Of a stretch of 64,000 nt of DNA, positions 1 through 12,039 are shown one piece after another. The notes under the pieces were generated by a model that did not search any database, was not told the DNA's origin, and saw nothing but the letters and a program-made list of their open reading frames with translations. The translations under genes and the position numbers were made by a program. Source of the DNA: Stomorhina lunata (Eukaryota; Arthropoda; Insecta; Diptera; Rhiniidae); assembly GCA_933228675.1 (NCBI GenBank), contig OW121743.1, positions 96,969,998 through 97,033,997 on the forward strand, read 5' to 3'. Within the stretch, counting starts at the first letter, position 1. Each line of letters begins with the position of its first letter.

Positions 1-1445
1 AAAATTTATATATTGAGTGATGTTTTAAGTGCATTCGGATTTGATTAAAAATCAAACATAACATTTAGACAAATATTTAAAATCGGTATAATAACGTTCT
101 ATATAAATTAATGATATTATATAGACATTGAATGATTCATGTGGTTCAACAAAGTTTTGTATTTATATAACATTTATATCAAGTTTCAAGTTATTTCATT
201 AAATATCTGAAAAATGTCCAGTAATGTTTTCTAAGAACTGTATAACAAACTGTCATATTTAACTATTTAAACAACATTTTTTTCTTACAAACCAAAAATT
301 TAAAAAGAAACTTAAAAAATGCACAATCTAGATAAATAAAGTCCTTTTAACATAAATATTATGAACTAAAAAAAACTTTTCCATGAAAAATGATGAAAAA
401 TATAAATGACCTTGATCATAGAAAAACAACCAAAAAAAAGAGAGAAAAACAAAAATGTAAAAAGTCTTAGTAATAAAATTTATATTAAATTAATGCAATT
501 TTGATGATTTTTCAACAAAATTCATTTATAACCAATAAACCATTTTTTAAAGCTTACATTTCCATACTTTTTTTGAAATTATTTTGGCATTATCTCTCTA
601 CTATGTAAAAATATATTCGTTATTTATTTCAATATTTATCGCATTTTATTGAGGTTTTTCTCAACCATAAGGGAATTTAAGAAAAAAATACCCATAAAAT
701 TAATCTTGTTCAATTTTAAAAGCAAAAAAGAATTTAAAAATTCGTCTGTGTATATATTTTTCATTGGCTTTTACACGTCTTTACATCGTTTACCTTTAGC
801 CAAAACAATATTTAACACGTTTTCGGAAAAACCTTGTTGTCGGGAGCTTTAAGCTTAAATCTTAAATTAAGTTAATTTAAGCGATTACATTTTATTGCTC
901 TCGTATCTAGAATACAAACATTAAGCGAGACGATTTTAAATTGTTTAAGGATTATAAGAGGATATAAGAAAAGGAAGGAAGAAAAAAAAGTCAATTGAGT
1001 ATAATAGGAGATGTCCTTAACTTATTTCGTTACTTATTACAATAAGTATAAACAAAGGCCAAAGACTTTAAATAGGAAATAAAGTAAGTATTTTATTAAG
1101 TTTCAAAAATAAGGGCAATTATATTCAAATAATATCATTCGATTACTGATCATATTAATACTAGTATGAAGTTGGCTTCATTTTGCAAAAAAAAAAAAAT
1201 ATAATAATTTTAGAGTCTAAAATTTAGATACAAGATGAATGATTGAATTAAATCAATAAATTATGCATTATAAAAATGTTTGATGGGAATAACTAATCAA
1301 ATTGTTTTGGAAATAAAGCACAATATTTCTATGAAGTCATGCTAATATTATTAAAATATACAAATATGAAAAATACAAAGCGATTTGCCAAGTAAACTTA
1401 TGAAAGAATATTATTTGTTAAATTTAAAAAATCTCAAATTCTGTA
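1..1445. other. AT-rich intergenic stretch, no gene seen
   Basis: The sequence is dominated by short A and T runs with frequent stops in every frame. One open frame of 67 codons near 650-850 has no recognisable domain and biased A/T-rich codons (K, F, I), so I treat it as chance. I see no promoter, tRNA or mobile-element signature. Confidence 0.6.
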
Positions 1446-4300
1446 GAAACTTTTCTATAGAAATTTTTCTTTAGAAATTTTTCTTTAGAAATTTTTCTAT
1501 GGAAATTTTTCTATAGAAATTTTTCTCTAAAAATTTTTTTATAGAAATTTTTCTATAGAAATTTTTCTATAGAAATTTTTCTATAGAAATTTTTCTATAG
1601 AAATTTTTCTATAGAAATTTTTCTATAGAAATTTTTCTATAGAAAGTTTTCTGTACAAATTTTTCTATAGACATTTTTCTTTAGAAATTTTTCTATAGAA
1701 ATTTTCTATAAGAATTTTTCGCTAAAAATTTTTTTATAGAAATTTTTTTATGGAAATTTTTCTATAGATATTTTTCTATAGATTTTTTTTTATAGAAATT
1801 TTTCTATAGAAATTTTTTTATAGAAATTTTTCTATAGAAATTTTTCTATAGAAAATTTTCTTTAGAAATTTTTCTATAGAAATTTTTCTATAGAAATTTT
1901 TCTATAAAAATTTTTTTACAGAAATTTTTCTATAGTAATTTTACAATAGAAATTTTTCTAAAGAAATTTTTCAATAGAAATCTTTCTATAGAAATTTTTC
2001 CCTAGAAATTTTTCTATAGAAATTTTTCTATAGAAATTTTTCTATAGAAATTTTTGTATAGAAATTTTTCTATAGAAATTTTTCTATAGAAATTTTTCTA
2101 TAGAAATTTTTCTATAGAAATTTTTCTATAGAAATTTTTCTATAGAAATTTTTCTATAAAATTTTTCTATAGAAATTTTTCTATAGAAATTTTTCTATAG
2201 ATATTTTTCTATAGAAATTTTTCTATAGAAAATTTTCTATAGAAAATTTTCTATAGAAATTTTTCTATAGAAATTTTTCTATAGAAATTTTTCTATAGAA
2301 ACTTTTCTATAGAAATTTTTCTATAGAAATTTTTCTATAGAAAATTTTCTTTAGAAATTTTTCTATAGGAATTTTTCTATAGAAATTTTTCTATAAACAT
2401 TTTTTTACAGAAATTTTTCTATAGTAATTTTACAATAGAAATTTTTCTAAAGAAATTTTTCAATAGAAATCTTTCTATAGAAATTTTTCCCTAGAAATCT
2501 TTCTATAGAAATTTTTCTATAGAAATTTTTCTATAGAAATTTTTCTATAGAAATTTTTCTATAGAAATTTTTCTATAGAAATTTTTCTATAGAAATTTTT
2601 CTATAGAATTTTTTCTATAGAAATTTTTCTATAGAAATTTTTCTATAGAAATTTTTCTATAGAAATTTTTCTATAGAAATTTTTCTATAGAAATTTTTCT
2701 ATAGAAATTTTTCTATAGAAATTTTTCTATAGAAATTTTTCTATAGAAATTTTTCTATAGAAAATTTTCTATAGAAAATTTTCTATAGAAATTTTTCTAT
2801 AGAAATTTTTCTATAGAAATTTTTCTTTAGAAACTTTTCTATAGAAATTTTTCTATAGAAATTTTTCTATAGAAAATTTTCTTTAGAAATTTTTCTATAG
2901 AAATTTTTCTATAGAAATTTTTCTATAGAAATTTTTCTATAAAAATTTTTTTACAGAAATTTTTCTATAGTAATTTTACAATGGAAATTTTTCTAAAGAA
3001 ATTTTTCAATAGAAATCTTTCTATAGAAATTTTTCTATAGAAATTTTCCTATAGAAATTTTTCTATAGAAATTTTTCTATAGAAATTTTTCTATAGAATT
3101 TTTTCTATAGAAATTTTTCTATAGAAATTTTTCTATAGAAATTTTTCTATAGAAATTTTTCTATAGAAATTTTTCTATAGAAATTTTTCTATAGAAATTT
3201 TTCTATAGAAATTTTTCTATAGAAAATTTTCTATAGAAAATTTTCTATAGAAATTTTTCTATAGAAATTTTTCTATAGAAATTTTTCTATAGAAACTTTT
3301 CTATAGAAATTTTTCTATAGAAATTTTTCTATAGAAAATTTTCTTTAGAAATTTTTCTATAGAAATTTTTCTATAGAAATTTTTCTATAAAAATTTTTTT
3401 ACAGAAATTTTTCTATAGTAATTTTACAAAAGAAATTTTTCTAAAGATATTTTTCAATAGAAATCTTTCTATAGAAATTTTTCCCTAGAAATTTTTCTAT
3501 AGAAATTTTTCTATAGTAATTTTTCTATAGTAATTTTACAATGGAAATTTTTCTAAAGAAATTTTTCAATAGAAATCTTTCTATAGAAATTTTTCCCTAG
3601 AAATTTTTCTATAGAAATTTTTCTATAGAAATTTTTCTATAGAAATTTTTCTATAGAAATTTTTCTATAGAAATTTTTCTATAGAATTTTTTCTATAGAA
3701 ATTTTTCTATAGAAATTTTTCTATAGAAATTTTTCTATAGAAATTTTTCTATAGAAATTTTTCTATAGAAATTTTTCTATAGAAATTTTTCTATAGAAAT
3801 TTTTCTATAGAAATTTTTCTATAGAAAATTTTCTATAGAAAATATTCTATAGAAATTTTTCTATAGAAATTTTTCTATAGAAATTTTTCTATAGAAACTT
3901 TTCTATAGAAATTTTTCTATAGAAATTTTTCTATAGAAAATTTTCTTTAGAAATTTTTCTATAGAAATTTTTCTATAGAAATTTTTCTATAAAAATTTTT
4001 TTACAGAAATTTTTCTGTAGTAATTTTACAAAAGAAATTTTTCTAAAGAAATTTTTCAATAGAAATCTTTCTATAGAAATTTTTCCCTAGAAATTTTTCT
4101 ATAGAAATTTTTCTATAGAAATTTTTCTATAGAAATTTTTCTATAGAAATTTTTCTATAGAAATTTTTCTATAGAAATTTTTCTATAGAATTTTTTCTAT
4201 AGAAATTTTTCTATAGAAATTTTTCTATAGAAATTTTTCTATAGAAATTTTTCTATAGAAATTTTTCTATAGAAATTTTTCTATAGAAATTTTTTAAAGA
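1446..4300. repeat. 14-bp minisatellite array (CTATAGAAATTTTT)
   Basis: About 200 tandem copies of the 14-bp unit CTATAGAAATTTTT, mostly uninterrupted. Each unit junction contains the perfect 12-bp palindrome TTTCTATAGAAA. Marked variant units (AATTTTACAATAG, TTTTCAATAG, TTTTTCCCTAG) recur as an ordered cluster at about 1936, 2425, 2971, 3419, 3531 and 4021, so the array has a higher-order structure made by duplication of blocks of 32-39 units. No coding potential: stops occur in all frames. Confidence 0.97.
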
Positions 4301-6260
4301 ATTTTTCTATAAAAAATATTTTATAGAAATTTTTCTATGAAACTTTTTCTACAGAAATTTTCTAAAGAATTTTTTTTTTATAGAAACTTTTCTATAGAAA
4401 TTTTCCTAAAAAAATTTTTTCTACAAAAATGTTTCTAAAAAAATTTTTTCGATAAAAATTTTTCTGTAAAAATTTTACTGTAGGAATGTTTTTATAAAAA
4501 ATTTTTCTATAAAAATTTTTTTAGAAATTTTTCTATTTAAATTTTAAATAGAAATTTTATTTAAAAAAGTGTTTATCCAAAAATGTTTCTATAGAAATTC
4601 TTCTTATGAAATTTTTCTGTAGAAAGTTTTCTATAGAAATTCTGCTATAGAAATTTTTTATACAAAATTTTCTATAGAAATTTTTCTACGGAAATTTTTC
4701 TTAAGAAAGTTTTTGATAGACATTTTTCCATAGAAATTTGTCTATAGAATTTTTTTTAGGGAAATTTTTTAAGAAATTTTTTTAGGGATATTTTTCTAAA
4801 GAACCTTTTGAGGGAAATTTCTCAGGGTCAATTTTTCTATAGGTTTTTTCTTACAATTTTTTTTTTTTTTAGAATTTTTTTTTATAGAAATTTTTCTATA
4901 AAAACTTTTTTACAGGAAAATTTTTCTATGGAAGTTTTTCCTTAGAAATTTTGCTATAGAAGTGTTTCTATAAACATTTTTATACAGAAAATTTTCTTAA
5001 CATAATTGATGTATAGAAAAATTGTTGTATAGACATTTTTGTATAAAAAGGTGTCTAAGAAAATTTTTCTATATAAATTGTTTTATAGAAATTTTTATAT
5101 TTACATTTTTTTATAGAAATTTTTTATAGAAATTTTTTATAGAAATTTTTCTACAGAAATTGTTTTATAGAAATTTTTAAAAAAAAATTTTCTATATATA
5201 CTGTTTGCTTTAAAAATTTTTCTATAATTTTTCTATACAAAATTTTTCTATAAAAATATAAATTTTTCTGGAAGTTCCTCTATAAAAATGTTTTAATTGA
5301 AATTTTTCTATAGATTTTTTTTATAAGAATTAATCTGTTGAAATTTTTTTTACTAAATTTTTCTATAGAATTTTTTCTACACAAATTATTCTAAAGAATT
5401 TTTTTTATAGAAATTTTCTGTGGAAATGTTTTTATAGAAATTTCCCTATAAAAATTTTTCTATAGAAATTTTTATAAAGAAATTTATCTATAAAAAAATT
5501 TTTGTATAAAAATTATTCTGTAGAAATTTTTTTGAAGCAGGTTTTTCTATAAAAATTTTGCTAAAGGAATTCTTCTATAGAAATTTCTATAAAAATGTTA
5601 ATATAGGTTTTTTTGATAAAAAAAAATTTTATAGAAATTTTTCTATGAAAATCATTTTATAGAAATTTTTCTATAGAAATATTTCTATTAAAAAATTTCT
5701 ATAAAAATTTTTCTATAGAAATTTGTATATACAATTTTTTTCTATAAAAATTTTTCTACAAAGTTTTTTTTTATAGAAATTTTTCTATAGAAGTTTTTCT
5801 ATAGAAATTTTTATGTAGAAATTTTTCTATAAAAATTTTTCTCTAGAAGTATTTTTTATAGAAGTTTTTCTATAGTGCTTATGCTATATAAATTTTTCTG
5901 TAGAAATTTTTTTCAAAAAATTTTTCGTTAATAATTTTTCTACAGAAATTTTTATTAAGAAATTTTTCTATAAACAATTTTTGATAGAAATTTTTCTTTA
6001 GAACTTTTTGTTTAAAAATTTTTCTATAGAAATTTTATACAGAAATTTTTTTCAGGAAGTTTTTCTATAGAATGTTTATTCTAGACATTTTTATAGATTT
6101 TTTTAAAATTTTTTTTATAGAAATTTTCTATAGAAACTTTTCTGAAAAAAAATTTTCTATATATATTTTTCTATAAAATTTTTTCTATTAAAGTTGTTTA
6201 TTAACATTTTGCTATAGAAATTTTTTATAGAAAATTGCCTAGAGAAAATTTTTCATTTTT
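4301..6260. repeat. Decayed flank of the 14-bp minisatellite
   Basis: The 14-bp unit remains visible (TTTTTCTATAGAAA and close variants) but with many substitutions and small indels that break the register. Decay increases to the right, as expected for the edge of a tandem array where unequal exchange no longer homogenises units. Confidence 0.9.
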
Positions 6261-8019
6261 AAATTTTTTCTGTATATATGAAAAATTTACAAAAAATAAT
6301 AAAATTTTCAAAATTTTACTAAAAAAATAAATTAGTAAAATTTTAAAAACTTAATTAACAATATCCGATTGCAACTCTAGATTTCTGTACTTCGTGGCAT
6401 TACTTTTTATAATTTTTAAATTTAAACATCTCTAAATTTTTATTTCATCTTTGGAATGCCAGATGTAACTTCGAAGATTATATAGAAATTCTAAACGGAA
6501 TGATAAAGTTCTTTAATAAAGTTGATAAAAAACAAAAAAAATTGTGTATATGAAAATATTTTTATATTTTATTACATTGACATTGAGGAGCAAAAGAAAA
6601 TAAAACAGAAGAAAGAAATCAAGTTATAATAATCGGATGAATATTCTTCCGCACAGTGTTTAAACTTATATTGAATTTATATCAAAAAATACTTTATGTT
6701 AAATAATCAGTAGATACAATTTTATTTAATATGCTTACGATTCTATTCTTAAAGCTCTAAAAAGACACTTGGTCGATTTAAATAAAATTTTTCAAAAACT
6801 TTAGTAGAAAATCATAACAAAATATGACAATAATAAAATTCATCATTTAATTGTTTAATAATAATAGAGTTCAGTTATACTACATATTTTTTTTCTCAGT
6901 GTATTATTTTTTATATCTTTAAGTACATTTGCATGTATATTCATTCCGCTACTTGTAAATGGACAATTTCCATTTTATACATGACACGTTTTAGGCAAAA
7001 TTAACTTTTCTCAAATTTGATATCTATAGAAAGGCGGGATTTACTTGTATATATATATATATATTTTTTAGTCTTTTATATTTTTATTTCTTTTTGATAG
7101 CTTTTTTCATCTTAAAAAATTTCTTTCTTAAATTGCTGAAATTTCTTTTAGCACTTATATAAATGGCCTATGGATGTCATTTAAAAAATGTTTTAAGAAT
7201 TTAGAATTTTCTTGCAGAAAAATTTCAACTAATGTCATTAAATTAAAGTTTGGAAAGTGGCTAAACGTCCACGGGATAACAAATATTGTTTTTTTAATTT
7301 TTGATAATAAAATTTATTTCATTGTGACAAATTTTTTTTTATATAAATGTTACAAAGCTTTTCCTCATAAACAATAATCGTAAAAAGATAAATTAGCAAA
7401 TATGTAAAAAAAATTTAAAATTATATATTTATTTTTTTTTCTTGCAAAAAAATAATGACTTGGTTTTAGTATGAATTATTGAGAAAACATAAAATCCTAT
7501 CAAAATTTCAATTTATATTTCTTTTTGGCTTTTGATATCTTTGTTCATTAAATTGAAGAAAGAATTTGTAATTAAAATAGAAAAAAGTTATAAAACTTGT
7601 TAAAAAATACAAGATAAGTTATTATCCTTTTTTAATAGCGGTCAGTTTGAGTCAAAAGTTGCCTTGGTAAATCGTTAAAAGGGTTGTTAGGTAGTTTTTC
7701 TTTTTACTTAAAAAAATAAACTCTTTCTTGTCAAGCTTAAAGAAAGGTTGTGTGTTACAAATTTTACTTTTACTATTTAGAAAAAAACTGATAAAAATTC
7801 GAACAATTTTTTTATTTCCCTTTTTCAGATTTTTTTTTTTGAAAAATGATAACCTTGTTAAAAAAGTTTCTTGAAGTTAATGGTGAAAACATTTTAGGAA
7901 CAATTTTGACAAAACAATAAAAAAACACAAAATAAATCTTACTCGTGCAAGAAACCAATAAGAAAGTTTAAAAGTCGGTGATGCAAGACCATACCGCTTG
8001 TTAACAAACTAAGGCTTTT
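6261..8019. other. AT-rich intergenic stretch, no gene seen
   Basis: Unique AT-rich DNA with a short TA run near 7050. Open frames here (for example 7174-7377) are short, lysine/phenylalanine-rich and unrecognised. No RNA gene or mobile element identified. Confidence 0.6.
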
Positions 8020-10435
8020 TAAGACATATACTGAGACACAGACTAAGACATAGACTAAGACGTAGACTAAGACATAGACTAAGACATAGACTAAGACATA
8101 GACTAAGATATAGACTAAGACATAGACTAAGACATAGACTAAGACATAAACTAAGACATAGACCAAGACATAGACTAAGACATAGAATAAGACATAGACT
8201 AAGACATAAACTAAGATATAGACTAAGACATAGACTAGGACATAGACTAAGACATAGACTAAGACATAGACTAAGAAATAGACTAAGACATAGACTAAGA
8301 CATAGACTAAGACATAGACTAAGACATAGACTAAGACATGGACTAAGACATAGACTAAGACATAGACTAAGACATAGACTAAGACATAGACTAAGACATA
8401 GACTAAGACATACCTTAAGACATAGACTAAGACATAGACTAAGACATAGACTAAGACATAGACTAAGACATAGACTAAGACATGGACTAAGACATAGACT
8501 AAGACATAGACTAAGACATAGACTAAGACATAGACTAAGACATAGACTAAGACATAGACTAAGACATAGACTTAGACATAGACTAAGACATAGACTAAGA
8601 CATAGACTAAGACATAGACTAAGACATAGACTTAGACATAGACTAAGACATAGACTAAGACATAGACTAAGACATAGACTAAGACATAGACTAAGACATA
8701 GACTAAGACATAGACTAAGACACAGACTAAGACATAGACTAAGACATAGACTAAGACATAGACTAAGACATAGACTAAGACATAGACTAAGACATAGACT
8801 AAGACATAGACTAAGACATAGACTAAGACATAGACTAAGACATAGACTAAGACATAGACTAAGACATAGACTAAGACATAGACTAGGACATAGACTAAGA
8901 CATAGACTAAGACATAGACTAAGACATAGACTAAGACATAGACATAGACTAAGACATAGACTAAGACATAGACTAAGACATAGACTAAGACATAAACTAA
9001 GACATAGACTAAGACATAGACTAAGACATAGACTAAGACATAGACTAACATAGACTAAGACATTTACTAAGACATAGACTAAGACATAGACTAAGACATA
9101 GACTAAGACATAGACTAAGACATAGACTAAGACATAGACTAAGACATAGACTAAGACATAGACTAAGACATAGACTAAGACATAGACTAAGACATAGACT
9201 AACATAGACTAAGACATTTACTAAGACATAGACTAAGACATAGACTAAGACATAGACTAAGACATAGACTAAGACATAGACTAAGACATAGACTAAGACA
9301 TAGACTAAGACATAGACTAAGACATAGACTAAGACATAGACTAACATAGACTAAGACATTTACTAAGACATAGACTAAGACATAGACTAAGACATAGACT
9401 AAGACATAGACTAAGATATAGACTAAGACATAGACTAAGACATAGACTAAGACATAGACTAAGACATAGACTAAGACATAGACTAAGACATAGACTAAGA
9501 CATAGACTAAGACATAGACTAAGACATAGACTAAGACATAGACTAAGACATAGACTAAGACATAGACTAAGACATAGACTAAGACATAGACTAAGACATA
9601 GACTAAGATATAGACTAAGACATAGACTAAGACATAGACTAAGACATAGACTAAGACATAGACTAAGATATAGACTAAGACATAGACTAAGACATAGACT
9701 AAGACATAGACTAAGACATAGGCTAAGATATAGACTAAGACATAGACTAAGACATAGACTAAGACATAGACTAAGACATAGACTAAGACATAGACTAAGA
9801 CATAGACTAAGACATAGACTAAGACATAGACTAAGACATAGACTAAGACATAGACTAAGACATAGACTAAGACATAGACTAAGACATAGACTAAGACATA
9901 GACTAAGACATAGACTAAGACATAGACTAAGACATAGACTAAGACATAGACTAAGACATAGACTAAGACATAGACTAAGACATAGACTAAGACATAGACT
10001 AAGACATAGACTAAGACATAGACTAAGACATAGACTAAGACATAGACTAAGACATAGACTAAGACATAGACTAAGACATAGACTAAGACATAGACTAATA
10101 CATAGACTAAGACATAGACTAAGACATAGACTAAGACATAGACTAAGACATAGACTAAGACATAGACTAAGACATAGACTAAGACATAGACTAAGACATA
10201 GACTAAGACATAGAGTAAGACATGGACTAAGACATAGACTAAGACATAGACTACGACATAGACTAAGACATAGACTAAGACATAGACTAAGACATAGACT
10301 AAGACGTAGACTAAGACATAGACTAAGACATAGACTAAGACATAGACTAAGACATAGACTAACACATAGACTAACACATAGACTAACACATAGACTAACA
10401 CATAGACTAAGACATAGACTAACACATAGACTAAG
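8020..10435. repeat. 12-bp minisatellite array (GACATAGACTAA)
   Basis: About 200 tandem copies of GACATAGACTAA, mostly perfect. Because 12 is a multiple of three, the minus strand gives long frames reading (CLSL)n and (VYVL)n in different phases; these are artefacts of the period, not genes. Occasional 10- and 6-bp truncated units shift the frame. At the right end several units change to CACATAGACTAA just before the array stops at a SINE-like sequence. Confidence 0.98.
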
Positions 10436-10440
10436 ACAAT

Positions 10441-10640
10441 GGTTTTTTAATTAGTCGAGTCTGACCGACTATAGGGCTTTATTACTTTTCTTTATAATAT
10501 TTATGTATTTATTTGAAATAAAGTTTATTTATATTCTATTTATGAAGTGTAACAGACCGAAGTTTCTGGTGGGAGTCGAACCCAGAACCTACGCACAAAC
10601 AGTCTAACACTATCTAATAGACCACATATTCACGCCTCTT
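10441..10640 (-). mobile_element. tRNA-like sequence, possible tRNA-derived SINE
   Basis: The minus strand shows a pol III internal promoter layout: a box-A-like TGGTCTATTAG (near 10624-10614) and a box B GGTTCGACTCC (near 10581-10571) that fits the tRNA consensus exactly. A 4-bp T-stem GGG(T)/(A)CCC is formed around the TTCGACT loop. However, the acceptor and anticodon stems do not pair properly, so this is not a working tRNA. About 130 bp of non-tRNA sequence follow, ending in a GC-richer tail (CTATAGTCGGTCAGACTCG) right at the edge of the 12-bp array. A tRNA head plus unrelated body is the SINE layout; a lone tRNA pseudogene is the alternative. Confidence 0.5.
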
Positions 10641-12039
10641 TACAAAATGTTTCTTAAAAATACAATTTTTAAGTATTTCTTGGAATTACTTTAACCTAAT
10701 TGATTAATTTGCAGAACATATTAATTTCTGTAAAAAAAATATTGAAAAATGGTCATTTGCTGATAGCATTTTTGCTTTCCTGAAAATGTATCCACTTTTT
10801 TCCAAATATTAAATCATCTCCAAGGTTACTTTTACTGAAACTTAACAAGAATATATGAATGTAACAAAAAAATACCTCCTCCTTTTATTACAAAAAAAAA
10901 TAAAAACTTTCCTTTTTGTATGAAACTGCCAACGTAAAACTTAACTTATGCGTATAAGCACGAAAATATGTTCAATATTTTTGAACGAATTTCTTTGAGG
11001 ATGTTACAAAATTTTACAAATTAAAACGAAGAGGGAGAAAGTAAAAAAAAAAGACATTATTAAATCATTTCCAACGATTCATTTATTCAGATCAAAATAA
11101 AAAATTAAGAAATTCAATAAAATATCAAGAGGAAAAGTTAAGAGGAATTTCCCAAACATTAAAAAATAAATGAAAGAAAAACAGCAGAAAATCTCACATC
11201 TTAAAACAGACAGACATAAATTCTGATTTAACTGGAAAGTGGTGACAATTTTTATTCTAAAGAAAAAACTCTCGAAGAATAATAATGAAAAAATCTCAAT
11301 TTTTATTATTATTGCCATTTGTTTCCGTTGTATTTACTTCTACATGTACACATGTAATGTATGAAATGTATACAAATGTAAATTTATTTGCACTTGACTG
11401 AAGAGAAAAAAATCAATAATTGTTGTTTTTGTTCATGTTAAGCAAAACATGTACGATATTTTTTCGTACAATGTTTGTAAAATGTTCATTACATTTATTG
11501 TATTTTATCCTCATCTCAAGTTTACTTCACTATGTTACAATTTTATCCTATTTATATTTTTTGCTGAGCCTCACAAAAATTCTGTTTTAATTCGACTCGA
11601 GAGATGTGTATTCTCGTTCATATACTCGCACACTTCATACACTCGTAGTCTATGAGATTTGTATAAATTTTTGGCAAAAGCCTATTACGTTAAGCAAAAA
11701 TAAACACTGTAAAACAGCAAAAGTATGACCACTAATAATTTAAGTTCTGCAAACATTTACAAGTACCGCACAGATACAGTAGAGTACCGCCAAGACGATA
11801 TTTATATGCTACTAAGTTATAGTTAATTACTAACTCTTTGGTGCCATGGTTTTTATAGTCTTTCGATCTTCTTATAACAAACTCCAACCATTTTGTGCCT
11901 TTACTAAATACAATGTTCTTTATTGCCATACTCCACTGTAGTTAATTACCTATAAATGTATATGTATACAGAATGGACCAATTTTGGCCTTGAGGTCTGA
12001 TACATCAAAATATGTATGTATGCTCATTTTCTATGAAAT
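10641..12039. other. AT-rich intergenic stretch, no gene seen
   Basis: Unique sequence. Open frames at 11079-11318, 11449-11655 and 11732-11929 are short and have no recognisable motif. I see no promoter, RNA gene or TE terminus. Confidence 0.55.

Noticed and set aside
1446..4300. CRISPR-like array
   Set aside because: Units are contiguous 14-bp tandem copies with no unique spacers, no leader and no cas genes; the window is eukaryotic.
8009..10425. Very long minus-strand open frames reading (CLSL)n and (VYVL)n
   Set aside because: They are automatic products of a 12-bp tandem unit without a stop codon in those phases. Different phases are open at once, frame breaks follow truncated units, and there is no start or splice context or unique domain.
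10560..10640. Functional tRNA gene
   Set aside because: Box B and T-loop are good, but the acceptor ends do not pair, the anticodon arm is not formed and no plausible anticodon sits in a 7-nt loop. Kept as a tRNA-like SINE or pseudogene.
11079..11318. 79-codon minus-strand frame rich in F, L and I
   Set aside because: Typical chance frame of AT-rich DNA; no signal peptide consensus followed by a mature domain, no promoter or splice support.
11990..12012. 19-bp exact match (GTCTGATACATCAAAATAT) to the LINE region near 62,486
   Set aside because: The match does not extend in either direction, and a 19-bp AT-rich match is not very unlikely in 64 kb compared with itself. Not enough to call a second LINE fragment.
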